Part shown: positions 35,799 to 45,621 of the stretch, piece by piece
How the letters are laid out: each line of letters opens with the position of its first letter
Numbering within the stretch: position 1 is the first letter of the stretch
Source: an uncultured Sulfitobacter sp.
GTDB taxonomy: Bacteria; Pseudomonadota; Alphaproteobacteria; Rhodobacterales; Rhodobacteraceae
Length of the DNA: 64,000 nucleotides
Direction: 5' to 3'
NCBI RefSeq assembly: GCF_947499945.1
Contig: NZ_CANMQD010000003.1
Span: 335,981-399,980, forward strand
The notes under the pieces: generated by a model
The model's input: only the letters and a program-made list of their open reading frames with translations
What the model was told of the DNA's origin: nothing
Database searches by the model: none
Position numbers and translations under genes: made by a program

Positions 35799-36767
35799 AT
35801 GGCTGACGATATTGTATGTTCGGGATTTTTCCGTGCAGCTGAGGGCGCAAAGCTCAGCTGCCTCGACAAGTTCCAAGATAGCGGCTTTGTCCAATTTGTG
35901 ACGGGCAACGTGTTGGAAGCCTTCTATAACTTCTTCGCGGCACTGCTCAATCCGGGGATGTGGCTCAACTGGACCGATCCGCAGGCGATGATGCGGTTTA
36001 TCTATTACGGTGCTTCCACCGAGCTTTTCTTTGTGCTGGCCACGGCGTTGGTCGTTTTGACCATTGTTGGCATGCGCAAGCGGGCGGTAATGTGGGGCGT
36101 TGTGCGGGGCCTCGAAGGGTTCGCCAACGGGATGGGCCGTCTGTTTGCATGGGCGGGCCTGATCATGGTGATCCAGCAGATCATCATCGTTTTTATGCAG
36201 CGTATATTTACGCGTCCCGACATCTCCATCGGGTTTGGCATTCCACTCCAGTTTGACATCAGCTGGTTTGCGGAAGAACTAAAGCTCTTCAATGCTTTGG
36301 TCGTCTGTCTTTGTGTGGCCTATACCTTCGTGCAAGGTGGCCATGTCCGGGTTGATCTATTTTATGCGGGTGCGAAGTTCCGCACCAAGAAGATTGTCGA
36401 TATGTTCGGCGCGGTCTTCTTTATGATGCCGTTTGCGATCGTGGTTTGGCTTTACGGCTGGTTCTTTTTGTGGCGCCATCTGGTGACACCGAACCCCTCG
36501 GCCTCCGACAGCTTGGAGCTGTTGCTGCGCAAGGCGCGTCTGCTTAAATGGAACGTGGAAACCATCGGTTTCTCGCCAAACGGCTTTAACGGCTATTTCC
36601 TGTTCAAAATTCTGCTGTGCATGTTTTGCATAATGGTGATGTTGCAGGCGATTGCACTGTTCTACCGCTCATGGTGTGAACTTCGCGAAGGCGAAGCGAG
36701 CGAAGGTAAATATCTCGACAAGGACACCCTTGGCGAAGGCGAAGAAGCCTATGAGGGAGCACACTGA
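35799..36767 (+). CDS. TRAP transporter small permease subunit (DctQ type), enlarged
   Basis: The protein has 322 aa, much longer than the usual 160-230 aa. It has about four to five TM segments (LFFVLATALVVLTIVGM, LFAWAGLIMVIQQIIIVFM, FNALVVCLCVAYTFVQGGH, MPFAIVVWLYGWFFLWRH, ILLCMFCIMVMLQAIALFY). HVRVDLFY is the DctQ signature. The extra about 90 residues are mainly N-terminal. It overlaps the large subunit by 1 nt. Confidence 0.85.
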   Translation: MADDIVCSGFFRAAEGAKLSCLDKFQDSGFVQFVTGNVLEAFYNFFAALLNPGMWLNWTDPQAMMRFIYYGASTELFFVLATALVVLTIVGMRKRAVMWGVVRGLEGFANGMGRLFAWAGLIMVIQQIIIVFMQRIFTRPDISIGFGIPLQFDISWFAEELKLFNALVVCLCVAYTFVQGGHVRVDLFYAGAKFRTKKIVDMFGAVFFMMPFAIVVWLYGWFFLWRHLVTPNPSASDSLELLLRKARLLKWNVETIGFSPNGFNGYFLFKILLCMFCIMVMLQAIALFYRSWCELREGEASEGKYLDKDTLGEGEEAYEGAH

Positions 36768-39121
36768 TGTTTTTTGGTCTCGATGGGGTCGAAGTAGGCC
36801 TGATTATCGTATTCATCTGCCTGTTTGGCGGTATTCTGTCAGGCTTTCCAGTGGCGTTTGCCATTGGTGGCGCGGGGATGATTTCGTTCGGTATTATTGC
36901 GGGTTTGGACAGTGCAGGTTTGCTGATCCACCAAGCGATTGATACGTCATCAGAGGCCTACCGTGCGCTGGTGAACTCGGGAATCAAGGAGGACGCGATA
37001 TCGGTCTTCCGATACCCCGAACTGGCACGGATCGGGGAACCCGTTTTCCCGCAGGGCTGGGAAGTCGCGATGGACCGCAATGTGTCCTTTGTTGTGAACC
37101 GCATGAACGAGCGTGTTTTGGCGGGCCAGTCCATTGAGACGCTGCTTGCTGTTTTGATGTTTGTTCTCATGGGTATCACGCTGGAACGCTCCAAGATTGC
37201 GAATGACCTGCTGACGTCGATGGCGAAGGTCTTTGGGCCGCTGCCCGGTGGTCTGGCCGTGTCTGTTGTTGTTGTGGGTGCATTTCTTGCCGCCTCCACA
37301 GGGATCGTTGGTGCGACTGTTGTGACGATGGGTCTGCTGGCGCTGCCAACGATGTTGCGAAACAACTATTCGCCGGAACTGGCGACGGGGGTCATTGCGG
37401 CCTCGGGCACATTGGGGCAGATTATTCCGCCCTCGATTGTGATTGTTCTGCTCGGCACGCTGGCCGGTGACTTGTACTCCTCCGCACAAGAAGCGCGTGC
37501 CTCCTCGCTGGGCTGTACCGATGCTTTGACCTATCTGGGTGAGCCTGCTGTTGTATCCGTTGGCACATTGTTCCAAGCAGCACTGCTGCCCGGTATTTTG
37601 CTCGCACTTCTTTATGCGCTTTACGCCTTTGGTTACGCACTTGTTAATCCAAGTAAGGCGCCTGCCGTTGAAATGGGTTCCACCAATGCGGAACCCGTCA
37701 CACGCAACGAGGCCTTTACATGGTTTATCGGCGCACCTGTGCTGATGATTGTGGGCACGATCTTCCTCGGTAACCTCGGTGTTGTCGGGTCGCAGAACAC
37801 GCGTATTTCCAGCTTCTCCGACATCGGTGAAAGTGCGACGTTGCGCACCAACGTTGGAGCCGAGTGCCAAGCCGCGATGATCGACTTGCACGGTCAAGAG
37901 CGCTGGGACCTTGCGGTACAGCAGCAGCAGGTGATCGACGATGCGGGTGGTTTGACACAAAGTGCGAAACTGACCGAGGACGAGTTCGCCGCAGCACAGG
38001 CCGCAAAGATTGACGGTGCCGCCCCCATCGGAACAGGTATCGCGATCATGATGATCCTACTTGGTCTGATCCTGACCACGGCGCGGGGTGTCTCACCTTC
38101 GTCAGATACCAAGCCGCTGATCATTGGGGGCATCGGTGTGGTCCTCCTGTTGCTGGTGGATATTGTCCTTGTCTCTCCCACGACGTCTCCAGGCACGATG
38201 GTTGTGTTGATGGCACTGCCCTTTGTGGCCGTGATGTACGGGGTGGTCTATGCGACGGGTCTATGCGCCAAGAACGAGCTGATCCGCGTTGTCTTCCCAC
38301 CGCTTGTCCTCATCGTGGCAGTGCTTGGCTCTATCCTTGGTGGCATTACCAATCCGACGCCTGCCGCCGCACTTGGTGCGGGGGGTGCGATCATGCTGGC
38401 GGCCTACCGCAAGTTACGCGATCTGGACCGCTCTCCCAAAGTTGTGATCTGGTCAACGCTGGCGATTATCATTTGTATCCTGCTCGGTGTGAATTTCGAT
38501 TTGCGCATCAATCAGGATGAGGTGGGCTTTGAGAACTGGGTCGCGTTCTTTGCCGCGTACGGAGCCTTCCTCTATGCGGTGTTCGGTCTGTTGTTCAGCT
38601 GCTACATCCTGTTCACAAACGGTGTTCTGACACCTGTTGTGCGCGAGACGGCGAAAGTGACCTCGATGGTGTTTACCATCCTCATCGGTTCGCAGCTGTT
38701 GAACCTTGTGGTCATCAGCTTTGGCGGAGAGCACTATATCCAGCAATTCCTCAAGTCGTTTGATAACGAAGTAAAGGTCTTCCTGATTGTGATGCTGGTG
38801 CTGTTTGTACTGGGTTTCGTGCTCGACTTCCTTGAGATCATCTACATCGTGGTGCCAATTGTCGGACCTGTGATTTACGGAGGTACGTTCGATCCCAAGT
38901 GGGTGACGATCATGATCGCAGTAAACTTGCAGACGTCCTTCCTGACGCCACCCTTCGGATTTGCGCTCTTCTACTTGCGCGGGGTCGCCCCGCCGAGTGT
39001 GACGACTCAGCACATCTACCGCGGGATCATACCGTTTGTATTGATCCAGGTGGCGGGTTTGGCGATCCTATGGTTCTTCCCTGCGATTGTGACCATCGTC
39101 CCCGATCTGATCCCGAACTGA
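36767..39121 (+). CDS. TRAP transporter large permease subunit (DctM type), enlarged
   Basis: The protein has 784 aa against about 430 for normal DctM. The core motif GPLPGGLAVSVVVVGAFLAA and GQIIPPSIVIVLLG is present, and the C-terminal half (DFLEIIYIVVPIVGPVIYGG, LTPPFGFALFYLRGVAPP) is typical. Two insertions stand out: one of about 60 residues after the first TM, and a central one of about 250 residues with extra TM helices and a soluble loop (about 350-410, RTNVGAECQAAMIDLHG). The core does sodium-driven transport of organic acids; the role of the insert is unknown. Confidence 0.88.
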   Translation: MFFGLDGVEVGLIIVFICLFGGILSGFPVAFAIGGAGMISFGIIAGLDSAGLLIHQAIDTSSEAYRALVNSGIKEDAISVFRYPELARIGEPVFPQGWEVAMDRNVSFVVNRMNERVLAGQSIETLLAVLMFVLMGITLERSKIANDLLTSMAKVFGPLPGGLAVSVVVVGAFLAASTGIVGATVVTMGLLALPTMLRNNYSPELATGVIAASGTLGQIIPPSIVIVLLGTLAGDLYSSAQEARASSLGCTDALTYLGEPAVVSVGTLFQAALLPGILLALLYALYAFGYALVNPSKAPAVEMGSTNAEPVTRNEAFTWFIGAPVLMIVGTIFLGNLGVVGSQNTRISSFSDIGESATLRTNVGAECQAAMIDLHGQERWDLAVQQQQVIDDAGGLTQSAKLTEDEFAAAQAAKIDGAAPIGTGIAIMMILLGLILTTARGVSPSSDTKPLIIGGIGVVLLLLVDIVLVSPTTSPGTMVVLMALPFVAVMYGVVYATGLCAKNELIRVVFPPLVLIVAVLGSILGGITNPTPAAALGAGGAIMLAAYRKLRDLDRSPKVVIWSTLAIIICILLGVNFDLRINQDEVGFENWVAFFAAYGAFLYAVFGLLFSCYILFTNGVLTPVVRETAKVTSMVFTILIGSQLLNLVVISFGGEHYIQQFLKSFDNEVKVFLIVMLVLFVLGFVLDFLEIIYIVVPIVGPVIYGGTFDPKWVTIMIAVNLQTSFLTPPFGFALFYLRGVAPPSVTTQHIYRGIIPFVLIQVAGLAILWFFPAIVTIVPDLIPN

Positions 39122-39143
39122 TCTTACGGTTCGCCAAGAAAAA

Positions 39144-39172
39144 AAAGGCTGCTCCGGTTTGGGGCGGCCTTT
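39144..39172 (+). terminator. Terminator of the TRAP operon
   Basis: AAAGGCTGCTCC (39144-39155), loop GGTTT, GGGGCGGCCTTT (39161-39172), with flanking A-run and T-run, so it may work on both strands. It lies 23 nt after the TRAP stop. Confidence 0.8.
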
Positions 39173-39216
39173 TGCGTTGTTTAAGTGTTTGCGAGCCGAG
39201 ATTGGAAGACAAGCCT

Positions 39217-39435
39217 ATGCGTGCCTCCCTCAGAACAAAAGCCATTGCCGTTTGCGAAGCCAAGGTCACGAAGAAAGGGGAGGGTGTGGGGCTGTCGTTT
39301 TATGCATTCTTTGCGAACAGGAACGAAGATCCCGAATTGCTCATGGAAGCGGCAACATGGTGGATTAAGACCCACCATTTGGATCATTTTGAAAAGGCCA
39401 TCAAGATTCGCAAAATGATCGCGTCTGGGATGTAG
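39217..39435 (+). CDS. DUF6500 family small protein
   Basis: The protein has 72 aa. The sequence (GLSFYAFFANRNEDPELLME, HLDHFEKAIKIRKMI) matches the short DUF6500 family that I recognise by pattern. Function unknown. It follows the TRAP terminator, so it has its own promoter. Confidence 0.7.
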   Translation: MRASLRTKAIAVCEAKVTKKGEGVGLSFYAFFANRNEDPELLMEAATWWIKTHHLDHFEKAIKIRKMIASGM

Positions 39436-39533
39436 TGCTCTCTACCGTGGGGATATCGTCATCTGGCTGCGGTACGGTTCGAGCATATGGGCCAGATGAA
39501 GGAGTCACTTGCTTTGCGTGGTCTTCAACAAAG

Positions 39534-40355
39534 TCAAACAGGCTTCGACCCTAGATCGGGTAGCGAGATATTTGCGACTTGTTCTGCGATCGGATCATTG
39601 CTGAGCGGAGCGATGTTTTGTGCAAAGGTTTCGGGGTCGCGCATGGGTTGCCATGCGCCGCCCATAAAGACCTCAAGACCTGAAAATTTGGCTTTATAGC
39701 CCATCTTCTGGCTGCCTGGCACCCAGTAGCCAAGATAGACATAGGGCAGGCCAGCATCGCGAGCGATCTCGATATGGTCGAGGATGATGTAGTTGCCCAG
39801 ACCGTTTTGCGGCAGGTCGGGAGTGTAGAAGGAATAGACCATGCTTACCCCGTCACCCAAGACGTCTGTGAGGCAGACGCCGATCAGGTCATTTGTGTCG
39901 GCATCAGTATATTCAATGACACGGCTGCGGATCGGGGTTTCCTCGATCATGGCGGCGAATTCGAACACATCCATATCGGCCATGCCGCCATCCGCATGGC
40001 GGCTGTCGAGGTAGCGGCGGAACAGGTCATATTGATCCTCAGTGGCCCATGGCGATGTGGCGCGGCGCTTCAGCGTCACATTGCGTTTGATCGTGCGCTT
40101 TTGGCTTTTCGTCGGCTGAAACTTTGACACGTCAATGCGGGCAGACAGGCACGAGGCGCAATCAGCGCATGAGGGGCGGTAGAGCACATTCTGGCTGCGG
40201 CGAAACCCTTGGGAGGACAGGCTGTTGTTGAGCTTGTCCGCATTCTCACCCTGCAACGCAGTAAACAGCTTACGCTCCATCCGGCCCTCAAGATAGGGGC
40301 AGGGCTGGGGGGCAGTGACATAGAACTGCGGTGCGATGGGAAGCGTGTGACGCAT
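39534..40355 (-). CDS. bpt: Aspartate/glutamate leucyltransferase (Bpt)
   Basis: The protein has 273 aa. The N-terminal Cys cluster [15 protein letters not shown] near residues 60-74 and the C-terminal GNAT-like part ([19 protein letters not shown]) define the bacterial R/L-transferase family of the N-degron pathway. It adds Leu to proteins starting with Asp or Glu. ATG 40355 ([11 protein letters not shown]) was chosen by homologue-like length over a start 19 codons upstream. Confidence 0.9.
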   Translation of the reverse strand: MRHTLPIAPQFYVTAPQPCPYLEGRMERKLFTALQGENADKLNNSLSSQGFRRSQNVLYRPSCADCASCLSARIDVSKFQPTKSQKRTIKRNVTLKRRATSPWATEDQYDLFRRYLDSRHADGGMADMDVFEFAAMIEETPIRSRVIEYTDADTNDLIGVCLTDVLGDGVSMVYSFYTPDLPQNGLGNYIILDHIEIARDAGLPYVYLGYWVPGSQKMGYKAKFSGLEVFMGGAWQPMRDPETFAQNIAPLSNDPIAEQVANISLPDLGSKPV

Positions 40356-40464
40356 CAGGTGATCCGGCTGTTGAACTGAACGGCAAGATAGCGCGATGGT
40401 GCAGGGGCGCAAACCCTAAATTTATATTGTGATAAAAAGGGGATGGCTGGTGCAGACCAGTTGC

Positions 40465-40890
40465 TTAGGCGCGGCGGTTGAGCGCTACAGTTCCCATCAG
40501 CATATCGGTGAGGCCCTGACGGCGCTCGGTGCTGAGCATCAGGACCATAGAGATCAATTGCAGTGGGGCGATCATGATCGAAAGGGAGTAACCCAGTGTG
40601 TGCAGGAAGGCTTGGGACACATCAAAGGGCGCGTCGTCAGCGTCGCGCAACTCTATCGCCATGACCCGCATTCCCCAAGTGGCTGAGCCGCGCGAGAGTG
40701 TGACGACGCGGTAGGCAAAGCTGATCATAAAGAAAACGAAGGGCAGGAAAAACAGGCTGATGAAGAACGTGAAAGGGATGGTAAGCAGTGCGAGAAACCC
40801 GACAATCAATGTGTCCACGATCCACGCGAGCAGGCGTTTTGTCGGCACACCTTCATAAAATTGGGGCTGCATGTCCGGATCAGGTGTCAT
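40465..40890 (-). CDS. RDD family membrane protein
   Basis: The protein has 141 aa. The RDD motif appears as RLLAWIVDTLIVGFLAL (residues about 18-34), with TM segments in IPFTFFISLFFLPFVFFMI and near the C-terminus. Family members are small membrane proteins of poorly known role. It lies on the minus strand downstream of a DUF2852 gene, about 75 bp away. Confidence 0.85.
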   Translation of the reverse strand: MTPDPDMQPQFYEGVPTKRLLAWIVDTLIVGFLALLTIPFTFFISLFFLPFVFFMISFAYRVVTLSRGSATWGMRVMAIELRDADDAPFDVSQAFLHTLGYSLSIMIAPLQLISMVLMLSTERRQGLTDMLMGTVALNRRA

Positions 40891-40963
40891 TGGAGGCTTT
40901 CAAAACTGGGATAATGGGGTGCGCCCACCCGATGTGGGAGGGCGCGGTGTTGGTGTCAAGGCG

Positions 40964-41377
40964 TTACGCTTCTGCTTTGTCGTCCTTGCGGGTGGCACGC
41001 TCGTCCATAAAGGCGTCGAACTCGGACTTGTCTTTGGCAGCGCGCAGACGCTCTAGGAAGCTCTCGAAGCTGTCTTGCTCTTCTTGCAAGCGGCGCAGGG
41101 TATCGGCCTTGTAAGCATCAAAAGCTGCGTTGCCTGTGGGGCGGCTCATCGCGAAAGACGGGCTACGGGTCATGCGGCGGGAGGATGATGAAAACATGCG
41201 TTTACTCCAGATCATATAGGCCAGCAGGGCAAGGCCAACGGGCCAGAAGAAGATAAAACCGATAACCATTGCGGCAATCCATGCGCCCTTGCCGCGCGCA
41301 TCAAGCCACTTCTCGGAGCGCACAAACCAGTTCTCACGGGGTGTTGCGCTGGATGGGTAGGTTTCAGTGTAGGTCAT
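40964..41377 (-). CDS. DUF2852 domain protein
   Basis: The protein has 137 aa. The TM segment is WIAAMVIGFIFFWPVGLALLAYMIW, in the classic DUF2852 pattern, with a charged, helical C-terminus (TLRRLQEEQDSFESFLERLRA). A small inner-membrane protein of unknown function, common in alphaproteobacteria. Divergent from glnE. Confidence 0.85.
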   Translation of the reverse strand: MTYTETYPSSATPRENWFVRSEKWLDARGKGAWIAAMVIGFIFFWPVGLALLAYMIWSKRMFSSSSRRMTRSPSFAMSRPTGNAAFDAYKADTLRRLQEEQDSFESFLERLRAAKDKSEFDAFMDERATRKDDKAEA

Positions 41378-41616
41378 AAGAGTCCCTCAAGATGGCGGTG
41401 TGCTGCCGCCGTAGGTGGGGCGCTTCACCGGAGAAAGACTTGAATGTAAATGCCTTTCACATCTTACAATTTGGCGACCTTTAGGAAATTTGCAAGGGTC
41501 TATGTGAAGGGTATTTACATTATTTTTAATTATCTATGTTTATCATAATGTTGCGCGACTATGATTTTTGAAATCAGGGCATTGACGCGGCCTCGGACAC
41601 AGGCAACTGTACCTAT

Positions 41617-44421
41617 ATGGTTGATATTTCCCTTGTTAAACGCCTCACCCGTTGTCCGCGCTCATCTGCGCCGGAGGACGCCGATCTGCCGCTTGAGCAG
41701 TTTGATACTGCACTACGCCCCTTGATTGGTGCAACGGCGGTATTGTCACCTTATCTCGCGCTGCTTATCGTTAAGGAGGCCACTTGGCTGGAGGAGGCCG
41801 TTGAGGCACCAGAGGCCGCTTTGGCGCAGGTATTGCACGCTACGACACTGTTTGAGGCGGATACTGTGAACGCGGGCCTGCGAGAGGGCAAGCGGCGCGT
41901 GGCGCTTTTGTCGGCGCTGGCGGATCTGGGGGGCGCATGGTCACTGGAGGAAGTGACGGGCGCACTCACTGATTATGCCGATGCGGCGACGCAGGCGGCG
42001 TTGCGCGTTGCTGTGGCAGCGCAAATTAGACGGGGGAAGCTGCCCGGGCTTACGCCAGAAGATGCACTGACAGGCGGCGGCATGACTGTGCTTGCCATGG
42101 GAAAGATGGGCGCGGGAGAGCTGAACTATTCCTCGGACATTGACCTGATTTGCCTATTCGACGAGAGCCGGTATGCGCCAGATGATTTTCAAGACGCCCG
42201 CGCAGGGCTGATAAAAGCGACCCGCGCCATGGCAGCAAGCCTGAGCGAGATTACCGGCGATGGATATGTCTTTCGCACCGACCTGCGCTTGCGGCCCGAT
42301 CCGTCGGTGAACCCTGTCTGTCTGGGGCTGTTGGCGGCGGAGCGGTATTACGAGAGCTTGGGCCGCACATGGGAACGCGCGGCCTATATCAAAGCGCGGC
42401 CTTGCGCGGGGGATATTGGCGTGGGGAATGCGTTCTTGAGTACCATGCGCCCCTTTGTCTGGCGCAGGCATCTGGATTTCGCGGCCATTCAGGATGCCCA
42501 CGACATGCGCCTTGCCATCCGCGAGCATAAGGGGCTGGGCGGGGCGATCACGCTGCCGGACCATAATATGAAGCTGGGGCGGGGCGGTATCCGCGAGATC
42601 GAGTTTTTCACCCAGACGCGGCAGTTGATTGCAGGGGGGCGTGATCCAGACCTGCGGGTGCGCGGCACAAAAGAGGGTCTTAGTATCCTCGCACATAAGG
42701 GGTGGGTGCCGCAGGAAGCCGCAGATGAGCTGAGTGATCACTACACTTTCCACCGCACGGTCGAGCACCGTTTGCAGATGGTACGCGATGCACAGACCCA
42801 TACATTGCCTAAATCGCCCGAAGGCATGGCGCGGATTGCGGCGATGATGGATATGGATGTGGACGCGTTAGAGAGCACACTGCACGAGCGGCTGAGTGCT
42901 GTGCACGAGATTACCGAAGGCTTTTTCACCGAGGCGCGGGGCGATGTGGTCCTGCCCGATGCGACCCATACATTTGACGCTTCGGTGACCGAGAAATGGC
43001 CCAGCTATCCCGCGCTGCGCTCTGATCGGGGGGCGGAGTTGTTTGAACGGCTTAAGCCGGAACTGCTCGCGCGGCTGGCGCAGGCGGACAAGCCGGATGA
43101 GGCGCTGCTGGCGTTTGATGCTTTCTTGGCTGGGTTGCCTGCGGGTGTGCAGCTTTTCTCGCTGTTGAAATCAAACCCGCAGCTGGCGGATTTGCTGATA
43201 AATATCGTATCGGTGTCGCCCATGCTGGCGGATCATTTGTCGCGCAATGCTGCTGTTTTGGACGCTGTGATAGGCGGCGACTTCTTTAGCGACTGGCCGG
43301 GGCAGGAGGCATTGTTCGAAAGCTTGTCGGTGCGGCTGGCGACACTGGATGACTATGAATTGCAGTTGGACGGCACGCGGGCATGGGCGCGCGAATGGCA
43401 TTTCCGAATTGGCGTCCATCACCTGCGCGGCCTGACAGGGGCGGTGAAGGCGGCAGAGCAGTATAGCGATTTGGCGCGCGCGGTGTTGCGCGCTCTTTGG
43501 CCTGTAGTCATTGCAGAGTTTTCGCGCCGTCACGGGTCACCTCCGGGCAAGGGCGCTGTGATCGTGGGTATGGGGTCTTTGGGGGCAGGGCGTCTAACAG
43601 CGCAATCCGATCTCGACCTCATCATGATTTATGATGCGGATGGTGTTGAGGCCTCTGACGGTAAGCGACCGCTGCCCGCGCGGCAGTATTATGCACGCCT
43701 GACCCAAGCGATGATCACGGCGATGAGTGCGCCGATGGCTCAAGGGCGGCTTTATGAGTTGGACTTGCGCCTGCGCCCTTCCGGAAACAAAGGGCCGGTA
43801 GCCACGTCGATCGAAAGTTTTACCGCCTACCAGCGGGAGGAAGCGTGGGTTTGGGAGCATCTGGCGCTGACCCGTGCGCAGGTTATAGCGGGGCCAGAGG
43901 TGCTTGGGGATGTGGTGGAGGCATTGCGTCGCGAGATCGTGCAAGGGCCGCGTGATATCGCCAGTGTGTGTACACAAACAGCCGAAATGCGTGCACGGAT
44001 TGCTTCGGCGAAATCTCCTGATGGCGTGCTGGACGCCAAAATTGGCGCTGGCCGCTTGCAAGATATTGAGCTGTTTGCCCAAGCGGGAGCGCTCATCGGA
44101 GGGGCGTTGGAGCGCGACATTCCACAAGGATTGATCGCAGCGCGTAAGGCAGGGATTATTGATGCTGCAGGAGAGGATGTTTTGATTACCGCCTATGAGC
44201 GGTTGTGGGCATTGCAATCTGCTACGCGGTTGTTGTCATCGCGCCCCCTCAAGACTGAAGCGCTGCGCGAAGCCTCGCGGCAGTTTTTGATCCACGCAGT
44301 CGGTACGGGGAGCGAAAACGACACGGCGGCCGATCTGGAGGCGCGATTATTGGAGACTTACGCACGAGCGGATGCAACCATCAGCAGCGCCCTTGGCGCC
44401 CACACTACCGGAGAGACATGA
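41617..44421 (+). CDS. glnE: Bifunctional glutamine synthetase adenylyltransferase/removase
   Basis: The protein has 934 aa, normal for GlnE. Two nucleotidyltransferase domains are visible: the N-terminal one with GKMGAGELNYSSDIDLICLF near residue 171 and the C-terminal one with GSLGAGRLTAQSDLDLIMIY near residue 663, each followed by a regulatory helical part. It adds and removes AMP on glutamine synthetase under PII control (family knowledge). A 90-aa gene overlaps its end by ATGA. Confidence 0.95.
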   Translation: MVDISLVKRLTRCPRSSAPEDADLPLEQFDTALRPLIGATAVLSPYLALLIVKEATWLEEAVEAPEAALAQVLHATTLFEADTVNAGLREGKRRVALLSALADLGGAWSLEEVTGALTDYADAATQAALRVAVAAQIRRGKLPGLTPEDALTGGGMTVLAMGKMGAGELNYSSDIDLICLFDESRYAPDDFQDARAGLIKATRAMAASLSEITGDGYVFRTDLRLRPDPSVNPVCLGLLAAERYYESLGRTWERAAYIKARPCAGDIGVGNAFLSTMRPFVWRRHLDFAAIQDAHDMRLAIREHKGLGGAITLPDHNMKLGRGGIREIEFFTQTRQLIAGGRDPDLRVRGTKEGLSILAHKGWVPQEAADELSDHYTFHRTVEHRLQMVRDAQTHTLPKSPEGMARIAAMMDMDVDALESTLHERLSAVHEITEGFFTEARGDVVLPDATHTFDASVTEKWPSYPALRSDRGAELFERLKPELLARLAQADKPDEALLAFDAFLAGLPAGVQLFSLLKSNPQLADLLINIVSVSPMLADHLSRNAAVLDAVIGGDFFSDWPGQEALFESLSVRLATLDDYELQLDGTRAWAREWHFRIGVHHLRGLTGAVKAAEQYSDLARAVLRALWPVVIAEFSRRHGSPPGKGAVIVGMGSLGAGRLTAQSDLDLIMIYDADGVEASDGKRPLPARQYYARLTQAMITAMSAPMAQGRLYELDLRLRPSGNKGPVATSIESFTAYQREEAWVWEHLALTRAQVIAGPEVLGDVVEALRREIVQGPRDIASVCTQTAEMRARIASAKSPDGVLDAKIGAGRLQDIELFAQAGALIGGALERDIPQGLIAARKAGIIDAAGEDVLITAYERLWALQSATRLLSSRPLKTEALREASRQFLIHAVGTGSENDTAADLEARLLETYARADATISSALGAHTTGET

Positions 44422-44690
44422 TGGAAAAAGCAACGCCAGACGATCCGAAGGGCCTAATCTTTGAGGCCTACCGGATCGAGGGGATCACCAAACCCGAATG
44501 CCGCTCCATCTTTTTGGATTGGGCACTTAGCCTGAGTGCAGAGCGTGATACCCATATGGCCATGCGGGCGTTGCTGGCGCTTCATGGCTCCGACCCTGCA
44601 CATCCGATGTCCGAGGTGCTCTCGGAAGGGTTGCTTACGATTGCCACGCCGCGCCGTCGCGGGGGCTGGCGCAGCCGCCCGAGGGATTAA
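44418..44690 (+). CDS. Small hypothetical protein coupled to glnE
   Basis: The protein has 90 aa. It starts in the ATGA overlap with glnE and is mostly helical (SIFLDWALSLSAERDTHMAM), ending in a basic stretch (RRRGGWRSRPRD). I do not recognise it. The coupling suggests a stoichiometric or regulatory link with GlnE (inference). Confidence 0.65.
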   Translation: MMEKATPDDPKGLIFEAYRIEGITKPECRSIFLDWALSLSAERDTHMAMRALLALHGSDPAHPMSEVLSEGLLTIATPRRRGGWRSRPRD

Positions 44691-44858
44691 TTCTTTGTCG
44701 AAGGCAATGTGAACTTCCTTTAGGTAAGCAATAAATCTCGGCTAATACCGCGAATTTGTGCCAAGTTTGGCCTGAATTTGTCTAAAACCTGCCTCATTCA
44801 TCCTCCAAACAAGTTGCTGTAACAAGTGGACGGCCAACTCGGCCTGAGGAGTAACGAG

Positions 44859-45563
44859 ATGAAACTGATCAAGCTGGCATGTGCATTGACCCTTGGCGCC
44901 GCATTGAGCGCATGTGGATCAACCGATGTGGTAACACGCGCGGCCCCGATTGGCGGCTCAAGCACAACGGCCACCGTCAACTACGGCACGCAGGAATTTG
45001 CGCCTTCCCCTGAATTGCTCACTGCCGAAGCGTTGCAAGCCGCGATTGTGCGCCAGATCAACGTCTCCCAGATCAATGTTAACGTGCCATCCTCATTAAA
45101 GGCCTCTGAGGCGAACCGCTATTACCCTCACGGTGATATCGTTTGGCGCGAGGATCCGATTGGCGACCGTCACGCACAGGTTGGTAAAATTATTAAAGAC
45201 GCGATGCTTCAGGGTACAGCAAAGTTTGAAGGCCCCGTGCCGATCATCCTCGACATCCAGCTTGTCCGCTTTCATGCGCTGAGCGAAAAGGCCCGCTATA
45301 CCGTTGGCGGTGTGCACCATGTTGTCTTCGACATGATGCTGCGCGACGGCAAAACAGGGGAGCATCTGTCCAAGCCGCGCCGCATCGAGACCGACTTGGA
45401 GGCATTTGGTGGTCAACAGGCAAAGACCGCCGAAGGCCGTGGCCTGACGCAGAAGGTTCGCCTGACTAACCATCTCGCCGAAGTGATCCGCCAGCAAATG
45501 GTCAAACCCGCAGGGTACGAGAACGCCAGCCATGGCTTCTTCCAGTTGGTTAACAGAATCTAG
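44859..45563 (+). CDS. DUF6778-type lipoprotein
   Basis: The protein has 234 aa. The lipobox is LSAC (about residues 19-22), so it is a lipoprotein. The rest is a beta-rich periplasmic domain (QINVNVPSSLKASEANRYYP, VPIILDIQLVRFHAL). The ATG at 44859 follows GGAG at a good distance. It is the last gene before the terminator-like hairpin that overlaps the next gene. Confidence 0.75.
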   Translation: MKLIKLACALTLGAALSACGSTDVVTRAAPIGGSSTTATVNYGTQEFAPSPELLTAEALQAAIVRQINVSQINVNVPSSLKASEANRYYPHGDIVWREDPIGDRHAQVGKIIKDAMLQGTAKFEGPVPIILDIQLVRFHALSEKARYTVGGVHHVVFDMMLRDGKTGEHLSKPRRIETDLEAFGGQQAKTAEGRGLTQKVRLTNHLAEVIRQQMVKPAGYENASHGFFQLVNRI

Positions 45564-45565
45564 CT

Positions 45566-45621
45566 TTCCCTTTCACTGGGAACCGACTAGGGAAGGCGCT
45601 ATGACAATAGCGCCTTTTCCC
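45566..45621 (+). promoter_or_regulatory. Terminator-like hairpin containing the next start codon
   Basis: AAGGCGCTA (45593-45601) pairs perfectly with TAGCGCCTT (45608-45616), loop TGACAA, then TT at 45617-45618. The rRNA methyltransferase ATG occupies 45601-45603, that is the stem end and loop. TTCCC (45566-45570) and GGGAA (45578-45582) just upstream could pair alternatively with GGGAA (45590-45594) and TTCCC (45617-45621), so two exclusive folds are possible. Confidence 0.7.
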
